In this document: positions 1-8,228 of the stretch, piece by piece
Numbering within the stretch: position 1 is the first letter of the stretch
Layout of the letters: each line of letters starts with the position of its first letter
Source: Corynebacterium tuberculostearicum SK141
Lineage (GTDB): Bacteria; Actinomycetota; Actinomycetes; Mycobacteriales; Mycobacteriaceae
Length of the DNA: 64,000 bases
Reading direction: 5' to 3'
Assembly (NCBI RefSeq): GCF_000175635.1
Contig: NZ_ACVP01000008.1
Coordinates: 1-64,000 of the forward strand
The notes under the pieces: generated by a model
Databases searched by the model: none
Seen by the model: the letters and a program-made list of their open reading frames with translations, nothing else
Told to the model about the DNA's origin: nothing
Translations under genes and position numbers: made by a program

Positions 1-25
1 GCCGAACCGGCCGAACCACACGAAG

Positions 26-60
26 AAACGCCGCGGAACCAGTTTTGGTCCGCGGCGTTT
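26..60 (-). terminator. Hairpin terminator downstream of rpiB
   Basis: Perfect 12-bp arms (AAACGCCGCGGA and its complement at 26-37 and 49-60) enclose an 11-nt loop. The hairpin lies 12 bases past the rpiB stop on the minus strand. The T-tract after the stem is short (TTTCTTC), so efficiency is uncertain. Confidence 0.7.
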
Positions 61-72
61 ATTCTGCGTGGC

Positions 73-546
73 TTAGGCCTCCGGCAGCTCCGGGGCAATG
101 CCGGTGCGCTCGTATTCCGCCAAGATGTCGATGCGGCGCTGGTGGCGCTCCGCGCGGGACCATTCTTGGTCTAGGAAGGCGTCGACGATTTCCAGCGCCT
201 GCTCCTCGGTGTGCATGCGGCCACCGATGCCGATGAGCTGGGCATTGTTGTGCTCGCGGGCAAGGCGCGCGGTCTCTGCGGACCACGCCAGTGCGCAGCG
301 AGCACCCTTGACCTTATTGGCGGCAATCTGCTCACCATTGCCAGAACCGCCTAGCACGATGCCCAGGGAACCCGGATCGTTGACGGTGCGTTGTGCCGCT
401 TCGATGCAAAATGCCGGGTAATCATCCTCGGCATCGTAGGTATGGGCGCCACAGTCAATGACTTCGTGGCCCTGCTTGGTGAGGTGTTCAGCGATCAGGT
501 TCTTGGTTTCGAAACCTGCGTGGTCTGCTCCTAGATATACGCGCAT
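73..546 (-). CDS. rpiB: Ribose-5-phosphate isomerase B (RpiB/LacA family)
   Basis: This enzyme interconverts ribose 5-phosphate and ribulose 5-phosphate in the cytoplasmic non-oxidative pentose phosphate pathway. The 157-residue protein starts MRVYLGADHAG, with the family DHAG motif at residues 8-11 and the phosphate-binding loop GGSGNGEQIAANK around residues 66-78. The Glu in GNGE corresponds to the catalytic Glu known for actinobacterial RpiB, which lack the Cys used by the E. coli enzyme. A start three codons upstream (555) is possible, but the MRVYLGADHAG start matches the family N-terminus. The gene is followed by a hairpin terminator. Its neighbours (DsbA-like, pepN) reproduce the mycobacterial Rv2465c-Rv2467 order. 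Confidence 0.95.
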   Translation of the reverse strand: MRVYLGADHAGFETKNLIAEHLTKQGHEVIDCGAHTYDAEDDYPAFCIEAAQRTVNDPGSLGIVLGGSGNGEQIAANKVKGARCALAWSAETARLAREHNNAQLIGIGGRMHTEEQALEIVDAFLDQEWSRAERHQRRIDILAEYERTGIAPELPEA

Positions 547-662
547 GGCCCACATCCTACCGGCCCGGCGCGCCTTGAGGAGGCTTAGCGCCCACCCTGT
601 TTCGTATTACATTGTCCTGATAAGCTCGCGGGCAACCACTATCGCTATAAAGGAGGAAAGCC

Positions 663-1070
663 ATGCCTATAACCAAACCAGTCCTCGCGCTCTACGGCGG
701 GAGCCTTCTCGCCTGCATCATTATGCTTGGTGTTCAGGTTTCCGGCAGCGGGGGCTTCCTCCTCCCGCTTATCGCGAGCATTCTCGCCACTTTGGCTCAC
801 CTGGGCCTGGGAGTCTGGTGGATTGCGCAGAAGGTGCGCGGGAATCCGCGGGCCAACGGGGGCGCAATTGCGGCCGGCATTATCGCGCTTCTTGCCGGTG
901 CCTCGTGGGCATCCTGGGCACTGGTCGCGTGGGACGACTTTCGGGCTGGCATGGAACTTCCCTCTATCAATATCGCAGGTCTGCCGGCATTCATCTTGAC
1001 CCCGCTAACCATCGCACTGTGCGTCGGCGCTGCGATTCAGCTGCGCCGGCGCGAAAAGAGCGCCCAGTAG
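663..1070 (+). CDS. Small four-helix membrane protein of unknown function
   Basis: I do not recognise a family for this 135-residue protein. It shows four hydrophobic stretches (roughly residues 6-28, 32-55, 66-90 and 105-125) separated by short charged loops, and ends in a basic tail (QLRRREKSAQ), which suggests an integral membrane protein with a cytoplasmic C-terminus. A strong ribosome binding site AAGGAGGAAAG precedes the ATG at 663. It is transcribed divergently from rpiB across a gap of about 115 bp that must carry both promoters. Nothing in the context indicates a role. Confidence 0.8.
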   Translation: MPITKPVLALYGGSLLACIIMLGVQVSGSGGFLLPLIASILATLAHLGLGVWWIAQKVRGNPRANGGAIAAGIIALLAGASWASWALVAWDDFRAGMELPSINIAGLPAFILTPLTIALCVGAAIQLRRREKSAQ

Positions 1071-1265
1071 CTCCAAGAAACAGATTTTTGGGTGGAAACT
1101 CTTTCTTTGCCTTTAGGCTGCCGGCAAAGATCAGCTCCGGCACCACTTACCGTCGCTTCAAATCTAGAAATCAGACGATTCATATCCAGAACAGGACAGG
1201 AAATGGCTAAGAACCGAGTAGCCTCTTAGTAAGAGTCTGAAACTCTCCCCCCAAAGGACTAGAGC

Positions 1266-1868
1266 ATGAAAAAACTACTACCTATTCTCGTCACAACCAC
1301 GCTTTTGATATCAGCATGTAGCGATTCAGGTGAAAGCTCCGAGACCACTTCGAGCACGACCAGCAGCAGTCCGTCGAGCACCACCACGTCCTCTACGACT
1401 AGCTCGACAAGTAGCGCCACTACCTCCTCATCTAGCGAGGTTACGCCTCCATCAGAGGTCGAAGAACCTGGCGAAGAGGATGAGCACGACGATGACGATC
1501 TCCACGTACACGATAACCCGAACGCTGCATTAGGCGACTCAGATGAGGAAGAACAAGCTGAGCAAGCTCCTGCAGAGAAGACCGTTTCCTCTTGTGGAGA
1601 CCCCTCAATTCATGAACGCGGCACAACGTTCTTCTCGGACGGCACCTCCGGTTGGACTCAACAATGCTCAGATGAAATGGCGCCACAGGTTGCACAGCAA
1701 TTCGTAGCACCGCCGGCCGAGCAACAAAACGACCCAGCACCAGCCGGTGGTGGATCTGGTCGAACCTGCGCCGAAATTGGGCACAAAGTCTATCCTGGCG
1801 ACCCTGATTACTCGCCAGCACGAGATGAGGACGGGGACGGTGTGGGCTGCGAATCCTATCCGGGATAA
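1266..1868 (+). CDS. Secreted lipoprotein with Ser/Thr-rich stalk, acidic-His segment and C-terminal Excalibur domain
   Basis: The 200-residue protein has a lipoprotein signal peptide (hydrophobic core, then LISAC with lipid-anchor Cys near residue 18). Residues about 20-60 are almost entirely Ser/Thr, probably an extended cell-wall-spanning stalk. Residues about 60-90 are rich in Glu, Asp and His, including DEHDDDDLHVHD, which looks like a metal-binding cluster. The C-terminus carries the Excalibur signature DEDGDGVGCE, a calcium-binding-like motif (DxDxDGxxCE) found in surface proteins, with a second Cys (TCAEIG) that could form a disulfide. A ribosome binding site (AAAGGA) precedes the ATG. 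Function is unknown; a cell-envelope role is inferred. Confidence 0.85.
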   Translation: MKKLLPILVTTTLLISACSDSGESSETTSSTTSSSPSSTTTSSTTSSTSSATTSSSSEVTPPSEVEEPGEEDEHDDDDLHVHDNPNAALGDSDEEEQAEQAPAEKTVSSCGDPSIHERGTTFFSDGTSGWTQQCSDEMAPQVAQQFVAPPAEQQNDPAPAGGGSGRTCAEIGHKVYPGDPDYSPARDEDGDGVGCESYPG

Positions 1869-2113
1869 TGCATTCCCCGATTTATGCGGAGAATTAAAGA
1901 CTCAGTAGAGGCAATCAAGGAAAACACGCCCTGCCTTCCGGCATCCTTTAGCTTCTCCGCTTACCGCTGCTGAGTTCTCCTTGCAAAACCATTTCGGTCC
2001 CGCAAATCCAGCAGCAAGAGTGCGCAATTTAGCCCCATGCCCCTACGTCAGAAGGGTTTGACTCACCAGCGCCTTCTACTGGAGCGTGAGGTGAGTAATG
2101 ATCCTCGTTTGGC

Positions 2114-2737
2114 TTAGTTCTCCTCCACCTGGGGCATCTCGGTGCGGGAGCGCTTGAGCTCGAAGAAGTAGGGGTACTGGGCAAGGCGCAGGGAGGCGTC
2201 GAAAAGCTCGCCTGCCTCTTCACCGTTAGGAATGCGGGTAATGACTGGGCCGAAGAAGGCGGTCTCGCCCAGCTTGATAACCGGGGTGCCTACCTCATCG
2301 CCCACAGCGGAAATGCCGTTGTGGTGGTACTCCCGCAGCTTCTCGTCATAGTCCTCGGTATTGGCTACCTCGGCGAACTCGGCTGGGAGGTCCACCTCCG
2401 CTAGGGCCTGAGCGATGATGTCATCATAAGCGCCAAAGCCGGTGCGCCCGCCATTGCCCTTGGCGTGAACCAGGGTGCCCATCGCAGTGTAGAGCTCGTC
2501 TACCTTCTCAGGGCGCTCGGCCTTGACCTTGGCAAAGACGCGGGCTGGGCCCCAGTTAGCCTTCATCATGTCCATGTAGGTGGAGTCAAGATCGCGGCCA
2601 TCATTGAGGACGGACAGGGACATTGGCTCGAACTCGACCTCAATGTCGCGCACCTTTTCTACCTCTTTAATCCAGCGCGAGGTGGCCCACGCGAAGGGGC
2701 AGGATACGTCGAACCAGAACTTTACTGCGTCAGCCAT
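2114..2737 (-). CDS. DsbA-family mycothiol-linked oxidoreductase (Rv2466c-like), single active-site Cys
   Basis: The 207-residue thioredoxin-fold protein resembles mycobacterial Rv2466c, a mycothiol-dependent nitroreductase of the DsbA/FrnE superfamily. Matching segments include FWFDVSCPFAWATSRWI near the N-terminus, the cis-Pro region VGTPVIK and the C-terminal PYFFELKRSRTE. The active site reads CPFA (Cys13 to Ala16), whereas I recall CPWC in Rv2466c, so only the nucleophilic Cys is present. That suggests monothiol chemistry, with mycothiol as the second thiol. The start at 2737 is chosen because AAAGGAG precedes this ATG; a longer reading to 2770 has no such site. It is divergent from pepN, as in mycobacteria. 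Confidence 0.9.
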   Translation of the reverse strand: MADAVKFWFDVSCPFAWATSRWIKEVEKVRDIEVEFEPMSLSVLNDGRDLDSTYMDMMKANWGPARVFAKVKAERPEKVDELYTAMGTLVHAKGNGGRTGFGAYDDIIAQALAEVDLPAEFAEVANTEDYDEKLREYHHNGISAVGDEVGTPVIKLGETAFFGPVITRIPNGEEAGELFDASLRLAQYPYFFELKRSRTEMPQVEEN

Positions 2738-2834
2738 GAATACTCCTTTGATTGAAAAAGTTTGCCCCACCAGCCTAGGTGCACGACTACTGTGGATGCA
2801 GAACTATTTTCGGCTTAGAAGGAGAATATAGGCC

Positions 2835-5351
2835 ATGACCTCTATAAACCTGACTCGCGAGGAAGCGGTTCAGCGCTCCCGAATGATCGAGGTGGACCAC
2901 TACGATGTCACTTTAGACCTCAAGTATTCGGATACCCACTTCCTGTCCACCACGAAGGTGAGCTTCACCTCGCAGGAGATCGGCTCCACCTTTATTGATC
3001 TGCGCGCCGAGGAAATCCAGGAGGTACGCCTCAACGGCAATCCCCTGCCCACTGAGTCCTATAACCCCACCTATGGCATTCCCCTGTCTGGCCTCCAGGT
3101 AGCCGATTACACGCTAGAAGTCACCGCCAAAATCCCGTACTCCCGCACCGGTGAGGGCCTGCACCGCTTTGTGGACCCCGCCGATGACAAGGTCTACCTT
3201 TATACCCAGTTTGAAACCGCCGATGCCAAGCGCGTCTTCGCCTGCTTTGACCAGCCGGATATGAAGGCCACCTATGCGCTGCATTTCAAGGCGCCCGAAG
3301 AGTGGACCATCATTAGCAATGGCCCGGTGAGCTGGGAGGGCGATGTGGCCAGCACGACCATTGACTACCCGTTGTCCACCTACCTGGTAGCCCTGTGCGC
3401 CGGCCCGTACCACGAGGTCACCGATACCTGGCGCGGGGAGCTGACCGCACACCCAGAGGGCAAGCCGGCCCAAAAGCTCGAGGTGCCACTCGGCATCTAC
3501 TGCCGCGCTTCGCTCGCCCACGCACTGGATGCCGAGCGCCTATTTACTGAGACCAAGCAGGGCTTTGATTTCTACCACCGCAACTTCGGCTTCCCCTACC
3601 CCTTTGGCAAGTATGACCAAATTTTCGTGCCGGAGTTCAACGCCGGCGCGATGGAAAATGCCGGCTGCGTCACCATCCGCGATGAGTACGTCTTTACTTC
3701 CCAGGCCACGCACTATAAATATGAGCGCCGCGCCGATACCGTCCTGCACGAGTTGGCCCATATGTGGTTCGGTGACTTGGTCACCATGCAGTGGTGGGAC
3801 GATCTGTGGCTCAATGAGTCCTTCGCCACCTGGTCCGCCGCCATCTCCCAGGCGGAGGAAACCGAATACGATACCGCGTGGGTCACCTTTGCCAATGTGG
3901 AAAAATCCTGGGCATATCAGCAGGATCAGCTGCCGACCACCCACCCGATTTCCACCGATGCCAGCGATATCGAAACGGTGGAGCAAAACTTCGATGGCAT
4001 CACTTACGCCAAGGGCGCTTCGGTGCTCAAGCAGCTGCAGGCTTATGTCGGCCGCGACAACTTCCTGGCCGGTGTGCGCCGCCACTTCGCCGCCCATGCA
4101 TGGGGAAATGCCACCTTTGATGATCTGTTGCGCCACCTGGAAGAGGCCTCCGGCCGCGACCTTTCCTTCTGGGCGCAACAGTGGCTCAAGACCTCCGGCA
4201 TCAATACGCTCAGCGTGGCGCTCAATGCGGATGAGTCCGGCACGATTACCCATGCTTACCTCACCCAGGGCGGCGATACCCTGCGCACCCACCGCGTGGC
4301 GGTAGGCCTGTATAACCTGCAGGACGGCAAGGTGGTGCGCACCGATCGCATCGAGATGGATATCGATGGCGCTTCCACCGAGATTCCAGAGCTCATCGGC
4401 CGCCAGTTGGCAGACATTGACTTCCTGCTACCCAATGACGATGACCTGACCTATTGCCTCATCGAGCTGGACGCGGGTTCCCTGCAATTCCTGCTGGACA
4501 ATATTGATAAGTTCGCCGATCCCATGGCCCGCACCCTGTGCTGGTCTACTGCTTGGGAGATGACCCGCGCCGGTATTATGCGCGCCCGCGATTTCATCCA
4601 GCTGGTTGCCCGCGGCATGCAGGCGGAGACGGAGCTCGCCGTCCTCGAACGCATTGTCCTGCAGGCCTCTAGCGCGCTGAAGAACTATGCCGATCCACAG
4701 TGGGCGGCTCAGAGCACCCTGCTTGCCGACGCCCTCCTCGACGGCGCCCACAGCCCCGATGCCCAGCGCTCCATCATCTGCACCCAGGCACTGGCGAAGA
4801 TTCGCCTGCACGATAGTGCGCGCGACTATCTGCGCGGCGTGCTCGAGTCCTCCGCGGATGCAGGGCTGCGCTGGTCCGCGCTGGCGGCACTTGCCGCCGA
4901 TGGCGCGGTAGAAGACGTCCCCGCTGCCGCGGATGCGCAACTCGAGCGCGATAACTCCGCCACCGGCTACTACTCTTCCCTGCGTGCCCGCGCAGCCGTG
5001 GCAACTGCGGAGAACAAGCGCGCGGTATGGGAAGAAATCGTGGCGGGAAATCTCACCAACCGCGAGCTCACCTCCAAGCTGGAAGGCCTGCTCTACCCGC
5101 ATAGCGATGAGTTCCTACCCACCGCGGAATTCTTCGATATCGCGGAAAAGGTATGGTCTTCCCAGTCCTCCGAGGTAGCACTGACTACCGTGACGGGCCT
5201 CTTCCCTTCCTGGGATATCACGCACAAGGGCCTAGACCGCGCCGATGCTTTCTTGAAGAAGGATCTGCCGGGTGGTCTGCGCCGTACGGTCACCGAGCAG
5301 CGTGACCGCGTGGCCCGCGCGCTGCGCAACCGCCAGGTAGACGCTAGCTAA
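2835..5351 (+). CDS. pepN: Aminopeptidase N (M1 zinc metallopeptidase)
   Basis: This cytoplasmic enzyme removes N-terminal residues from peptides. At 838 residues it is typical of actinobacterial M1 aminopeptidases. The substrate-recognition motif GAMEN lies at residues 271-275. The zinc site HELAH lies at 305-309 with Glu306 as catalytic base, and the third ligand is Glu328 in WLNESFATW. An N-terminal beta-sandwich precedes the catalytic domain and an alpha-helical ERAP1-like C-terminal domain follows. The ribosome binding site AGAAGGAGA lies upstream of the ATG. The stop overlaps the convergent GntR gene by 4 bp. Confidence 0.97.
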   Translation: MTSINLTREEAVQRSRMIEVDHYDVTLDLKYSDTHFLSTTKVSFTSQEIGSTFIDLRAEEIQEVRLNGNPLPTESYNPTYGIPLSGLQVADYTLEVTAKIPYSRTGEGLHRFVDPADDKVYLYTQFETADAKRVFACFDQPDMKATYALHFKAPEEWTIISNGPVSWEGDVASTTIDYPLSTYLVALCAGPYHEVTDTWRGELTAHPEGKPAQKLEVPLGIYCRASLAHALDAERLFTETKQGFDFYHRNFGFPYPFGKYDQIFVPEFNAGAMENAGCVTIRDEYVFTSQATHYKYERRADTVLHELAHMWFGDLVTMQWWDDLWLNESFATWSAAISQAEETEYDTAWVTFANVEKSWAYQQDQLPTTHPISTDASDIETVEQNFDGITYAKGASVLKQLQAYVGRDNFLAGVRRHFAAHAWGNATFDDLLRHLEEASGRDLSFWAQQWLKTSGINTLSVALNADESGTITHAYLTQGGDTLRTHRVAVGLYNLQDGKVVRTDRIEMDIDGASTEIPELIGRQLADIDFLLPNDDDLTYCLIELDAGSLQFLLDNIDKFADPMARTLCWSTAWEMTRAGIMRARDFIQLVARGMQAETELAVLERIVLQASSALKNYADPQWAAQSTLLADALLDGAHSPDAQRSIICTQALAKIRLHDSARDYLRGVLESSADAGLRWSALAALAADGAVEDVPAAADAQLERDNSATGYYSSLRARAAVATAENKRAVWEEIVAGNLTNRELTSKLEGLLYPHSDEFLPTAEFFDIAEKVWSSQSSEVALTTVTGLFPSWDITHKGLDRADAFLKKDLPGGLRRTVTEQRDRVARALRNRQVDAS

Positions 5352-6127
5352 GCCGGCTTTCCCGCGCCGTTGCCCTTGCCCGGTAGGGGTTGCGGCGCGG
5401 GATCCTCACCCAGGACCACCTCGACGTTGGCGATATCAGAGCGCAGCGACTCTTCAATATAGGCAAAGACCGCGCCCGATTTAGTCTTTAACAGCCGCAC
5501 GAACCGAAGCAGCGGATGCGATCGGCTCACGTGCAAAAGTTTCTGCTCTTCGGTGCGGGCGGTAGCGGCGCGCATGCTCTCGCGCTTAAAGACGGGCTTG
5601 AGGTTGTAGCCAGCCAGGATTTCCATAATCGGCTCGCGCAGATCGTGCTGATTGAGATCGGGAGCCAAATCTACCGGGATGGTGTAGCGCGAGAGGATGA
5701 CGGGCTTGCCATCGACGGTATAGACGCTCTTGATATCCCACGCAAAGGTGGAATCGCTAACATCCAGGACCGCTGCCACATGCTTGGGCACGTGGGCCTT
5801 GTTAACGGAGACCACGCGCACGGCGGTGTCGTGCCCGCGCTCGCGCAGCTGGGTGACGATATTGTCCTTGTTGGTCAGGCTCAGTGTAGGGGGAACCGTG
5901 CGCACGTAGGTGCCACCACTGCGCCCGCGGCGTCGGTCAATGAGGCCTTCTACTTCCAGGATGTCTAAAGCATGGCGCACGGTCATGCGCGCAACATGAA
6001 ATTCCCGGACCAATTCGCGTTCGGTAGGAAATTTCTGACCGGGTTCTAATTCATTGCGTTCGATCTTGTCGCGTAGGGCATCCGAGATACGGAGATAGGC
6101 GGGCCGCTTTCGGCTTTGGGAAGTCAC
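5348..6127 (-). CDS. GntR-family transcriptional regulator, HutC/UTRA subfamily
   Basis: The 259-residue protein has an N-terminal winged helix (residues about 10-75, including FPTERELVREFHVARMTVRHAL) and a C-terminal UTRA effector-binding domain (about 95-240). This is the HutC subfamily layout, whose members usually repress sugar, amino-acid or phosphonate catabolic genes and are released by a small ligand. The gene ends within the pepN stop. The upstream gap to the SDR gene holds a 9-bp inverted repeat that could be its own operator. The ligand cannot be read from the sequence; a role in regulating itself or the adjacent SDR is an inference. Confidence 0.9.
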   Translation of the reverse strand: MTSQSRKRPAYLRISDALRDKIERNELEPGQKFPTERELVREFHVARMTVRHALDILEVEGLIDRRRGRSGGTYVRTVPPTLSLTNKDNIVTQLRERGHDTAVRVVSVNKAHVPKHVAAVLDVSDSTFAWDIKSVYTVDGKPVILSRYTIPVDLAPDLNQHDLREPIMEILAGYNLKPVFKRESMRAATARTEEQKLLHVSRSHPLLRFVRLLKTKSGAVFAYIEESLRSDIANVEVVLGEDPAPQPLPGKGNGAGKPA

Positions 6128-6139
6128 AGCCCCCGAGTG

Positions 6140-6187
6140 TAATGAACACCCCTGGAAGCCAACCCCATTAACGTGTGATGTCCATTA
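6140..6187. promoter_or_regulatory. Imperfect inverted repeat upstream of gntR (candidate operator)
   Basis: TAATGAACA at 6140-6148 and TGTCCATTA at 6179-6187 form an inverted pair matching at 8 of 9 positions, with a 30-bp spacer. They lie immediately upstream of the GntR start. Autoregulation through these half-sites is plausible but rests on position and symmetry only. Confidence 0.35.
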
Positions 6188-6202
6188 CCGCTACTTCCGT
6201 TC

Positions 6203-6919
6203 CTACTTGCGCAGATGTAACTCGATTCGCGGCCTGACCTGGATTTCCGTCAGCTGGGTGGTGGGGCCTGCCTCTACCACGGTACGAATGGCACGAGCCA
6301 CCTCGGCCGGGGCAATGACCTGGGAGGGATCATAATCCTGCAGCCCCTTAAGCATCGGGGTATCGGTAGGCCCCGGAGCCACGGTGGATACGCGGATTCC
6401 CGGCTCAGAGATGCGCAGTCCATCGGCGAGTGCATACAACGCGTGCTTGGTTGCCGCGTAGATGACGTTATCGCCGTAGCTGTGGCGTCCAGCGCCAGAG
6501 TTGATAAAGACCACGGTGCCTTCCGCTTTGCGCAGCTGCGGCAGCAAGGCGCGTGTCAGCTCTGCAGGGGCATGCACGTTGAGGTCCATGTGTGCGCGCC
6601 AATTTTCCGGCGTGGCTTCTTCCACGGAGTACTTGGTAGCTCGTGCAGCAGCGTGGACGAGCACGTCCACGCGGTCTAGCTCCGGCAGCTTCATGCCTTC
6701 ATCGAGGCCGTCGACGAGGTCGATGGCTACCGGCGTAATGGAGTCCGATTCGGGCAGTTCCGCCGCGCTCCGGCCCAGTGCATACACGTGGTAATCACCG
6801 GCCAGGTCAGCGATGATTTCGCGGCCCATGCCGCCGGTAGCGCCGGTGATGACGGCGACCTTCTGTGGGGTTTCGCTCTCCGAGTGTGCTGGTGCGGTGG
6901 CATTCTTGGTATCAGTCAT
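6203..6919 (-). CDS. Short-chain dehydrogenase/reductase
   Basis: This 238-residue classical SDR has the nucleotide-binding motif TGATGGMG in the first beta-alpha unit (residues about 26-33). The catalytic Ser lies in INSGAG, and the YxxxK pair is in YAATKHA. A PGPTDT segment follows, typical of the cofactor-binding lid. The first 20 residues are polar and probably disordered. The substrate cannot be predicted. It is encoded upstream of the GntR gene on the same strand with a 75-bp gap, so the two may be co-regulated. Confidence 0.92.
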   Translation of the reverse strand: MTDTKNATAPAHSESETPQKVAVITGATGGMGREIIADLAGDYHVYALGRSAAELPESDSITPVAIDLVDGLDEGMKLPELDRVDVLVHAAARATKYSVEEATPENWRAHMDLNVHAPAELTRALLPQLRKAEGTVVFINSGAGRHSYGDNVIYAATKHALYALADGLRISEPGIRVSTVAPGPTDTPMLKGLQDYDPSQVIAPAEVARAIRTVVEAGPTTQLTEIQVRPRIELHLRK

Positions 6920-6984
6920 GCCGCCCCATCATAGGGATCCTTCGCCTTAAGCGCCGCACCGGAGCGGTCGCCGCCGGTAGGCAG

Positions 6985-8199
6985 TTAGCGGAAGCGTTTA
7001 GGAACGTCCGGTTGCCCCAAGGTGAGCATCAAACGATTAGCCCAGTTGAAGAAGGAGGAAGCGTAGATGAGGTCCAGGATGGATTGATCATCGAATCCGG
7101 CCGCACGCAGGTCCGCGCAAAGTGCCGCATCGAAGGCGAAGGGGGTTTCTGTCAGCGCCACGGCGGCACGACGGATAAGATCCCATTCCTTTGAGCCAAG
7201 GTCGGCATCGATGCCCTCGTCCAAGAGGCGGTTCACGATTTCACGGTCGCCACCCTCCTGGACGCACCGCGCCTGGTGTACGGAGGCACAGTACTCGCAG
7301 CCGTTGTAGCGCGAGGCCACAGTAGCGGCGAGCTCGCGGTCCGCACGGGAGAGGCCGCCCTCGGTGTTATAGAAAATGTCCAGGTCAGTCAGCGTGCGCG
7401 CCTTCAAGGCCGCAGGGTCGCGGGCGAGCAAGCGGAAGTACTCGGAATCGATGCGCTCTGGCTTAATGAGGGCATCGGTATGCACCGCGGTGAAATCCTC
7501 CTTCGCCAGCGCCTCCACCCAGGGCTTCCAGCCCAGGGAGTGGTTGACAAAGTGGTCCGGCAGCACAGTATCGGGCTGCAACGTAGTAGCGGTAGCCTCC
7601 CAGCCCGGATCGGCCACGCCGGCGGCGCGCTCGGCTGCGGGGTGGGATGCGGGATCCTCGCCAGAAAGTACGCGCAGGCCGTGGACCACGCGCAGCTGGA
7701 AGGCCAAAAATGCCACCAGCTGGGACAGGCTGACGATGTCCGTGGCGGACCATCCTGCGGCATCGAGGTGTCCGATCGCCTGTGGGGAGGCATCCTTGGG
7801 GTGGAAAGCCAGAAGGTGCGCCCAATCAAAGGCCGCAGCTAGGCGCGTGCCCAGCGCGGCTTCCGCGGCGGTATCGCCGAAGATAAGGAAATCACCCTGG
7901 TGATACGGGCCGGTGGACACACCGCGCTGGCTCGCGGCACGCACGGCGGCAACAAGATCCTCATCGGCCTCATCGCCCAGCAAGTCAAAGTAGAAATCCG
8001 CAGCCTCGCTCGCCTGGTAGATTGCAGCGGTAAAAGCCGCTACGGCATAGCGCTCCGTATAGGAGAACTCGCCTGGCTCTGCCGGCTCGAGCAAAGCGCT
8101 AAAGCTCAGCTGCGCATTGTCCTGTGCATCGTGGCGCGCACGGCGCAGCTGTTGCACCTCGGCGCTGGCGTGGGAGAGCTCATTAATAATGTCGGTCAT
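6985..8199 (-). CDS. CMD-domain / AhpD-like alkylhydroperoxidase fusion protein
   Basis: The 404-residue protein appears to join two carboxymuconolactone-decarboxylase-fold domains. The first (about residues 20-190) resembles the CMD proteins of the Avi_7170 type, and the second (about 215-400) resembles the Avi_7169-type alkylhydroperoxidase proteins. I recall both as families found beside peptide-type ABC transporters. Only the second domain has the AhpD redox site, Cys301-x2-Cys304-x3-His308. The gene is last in the ABC operon, 29 bp after the ATPase gene. A role in reducing peroxides or processing the imported substrate is inferred. The family names come from memory of domain models, not a search. 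Confidence 0.85.
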   Translation of the reverse strand: MTDIINELSHASAEVQQLRRARHDAQDNAQLSFSALLEPAEPGEFSYTERYAVAAFTAAIYQASEAADFYFDLLGDEADEDLVAAVRAASQRGVSTGPYHQGDFLIFGDTAAEAALGTRLAAAFDWAHLLAFHPKDASPQAIGHLDAAGWSATDIVSLSQLVAFLAFQLRVVHGLRVLSGEDPASHPAAERAAGVADPGWEATATTLQPDTVLPDHFVNHSLGWKPWVEALAKEDFTAVHTDALIKPERIDSEYFRLLARDPAALKARTLTDLDIFYNTEGGLSRADRELAATVASRYNGCEYCASVHQARCVQEGGDREIVNRLLDEGIDADLGSKEWDLIRRAAVALTETPFAFDAALCADLRAAGFDDQSILDLIYASSFFNWANRLMLTLGQPDVPKRFR

Positions 8200-8228
8200 A
8201 TTTTCAGTCCAACCTTTCTGGGACGCGG

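Noticed and set aside
45..1210. Several overlapping long ORFs opposite rpiB and the small membrane protein (for example 458-1210)
   Set aside because: They are shadows of real genes in a high-GC genome, with Arg/Ser/Pro-rich translations and no binding site.
1869..2113. Possible RNA gene or hairpins in the gap before the DsbA-like gene
   Set aside because: Short inverted segments (ACTCACC/GGTGAGT) exist but without a T-tract or promoter, so I see nothing firm.
3540..4292. Long antisense ORFs inside pepN
   Set aside because: They are opposite-strand shadows created by codon bias; the M1 motifs are continuous on the plus strand.
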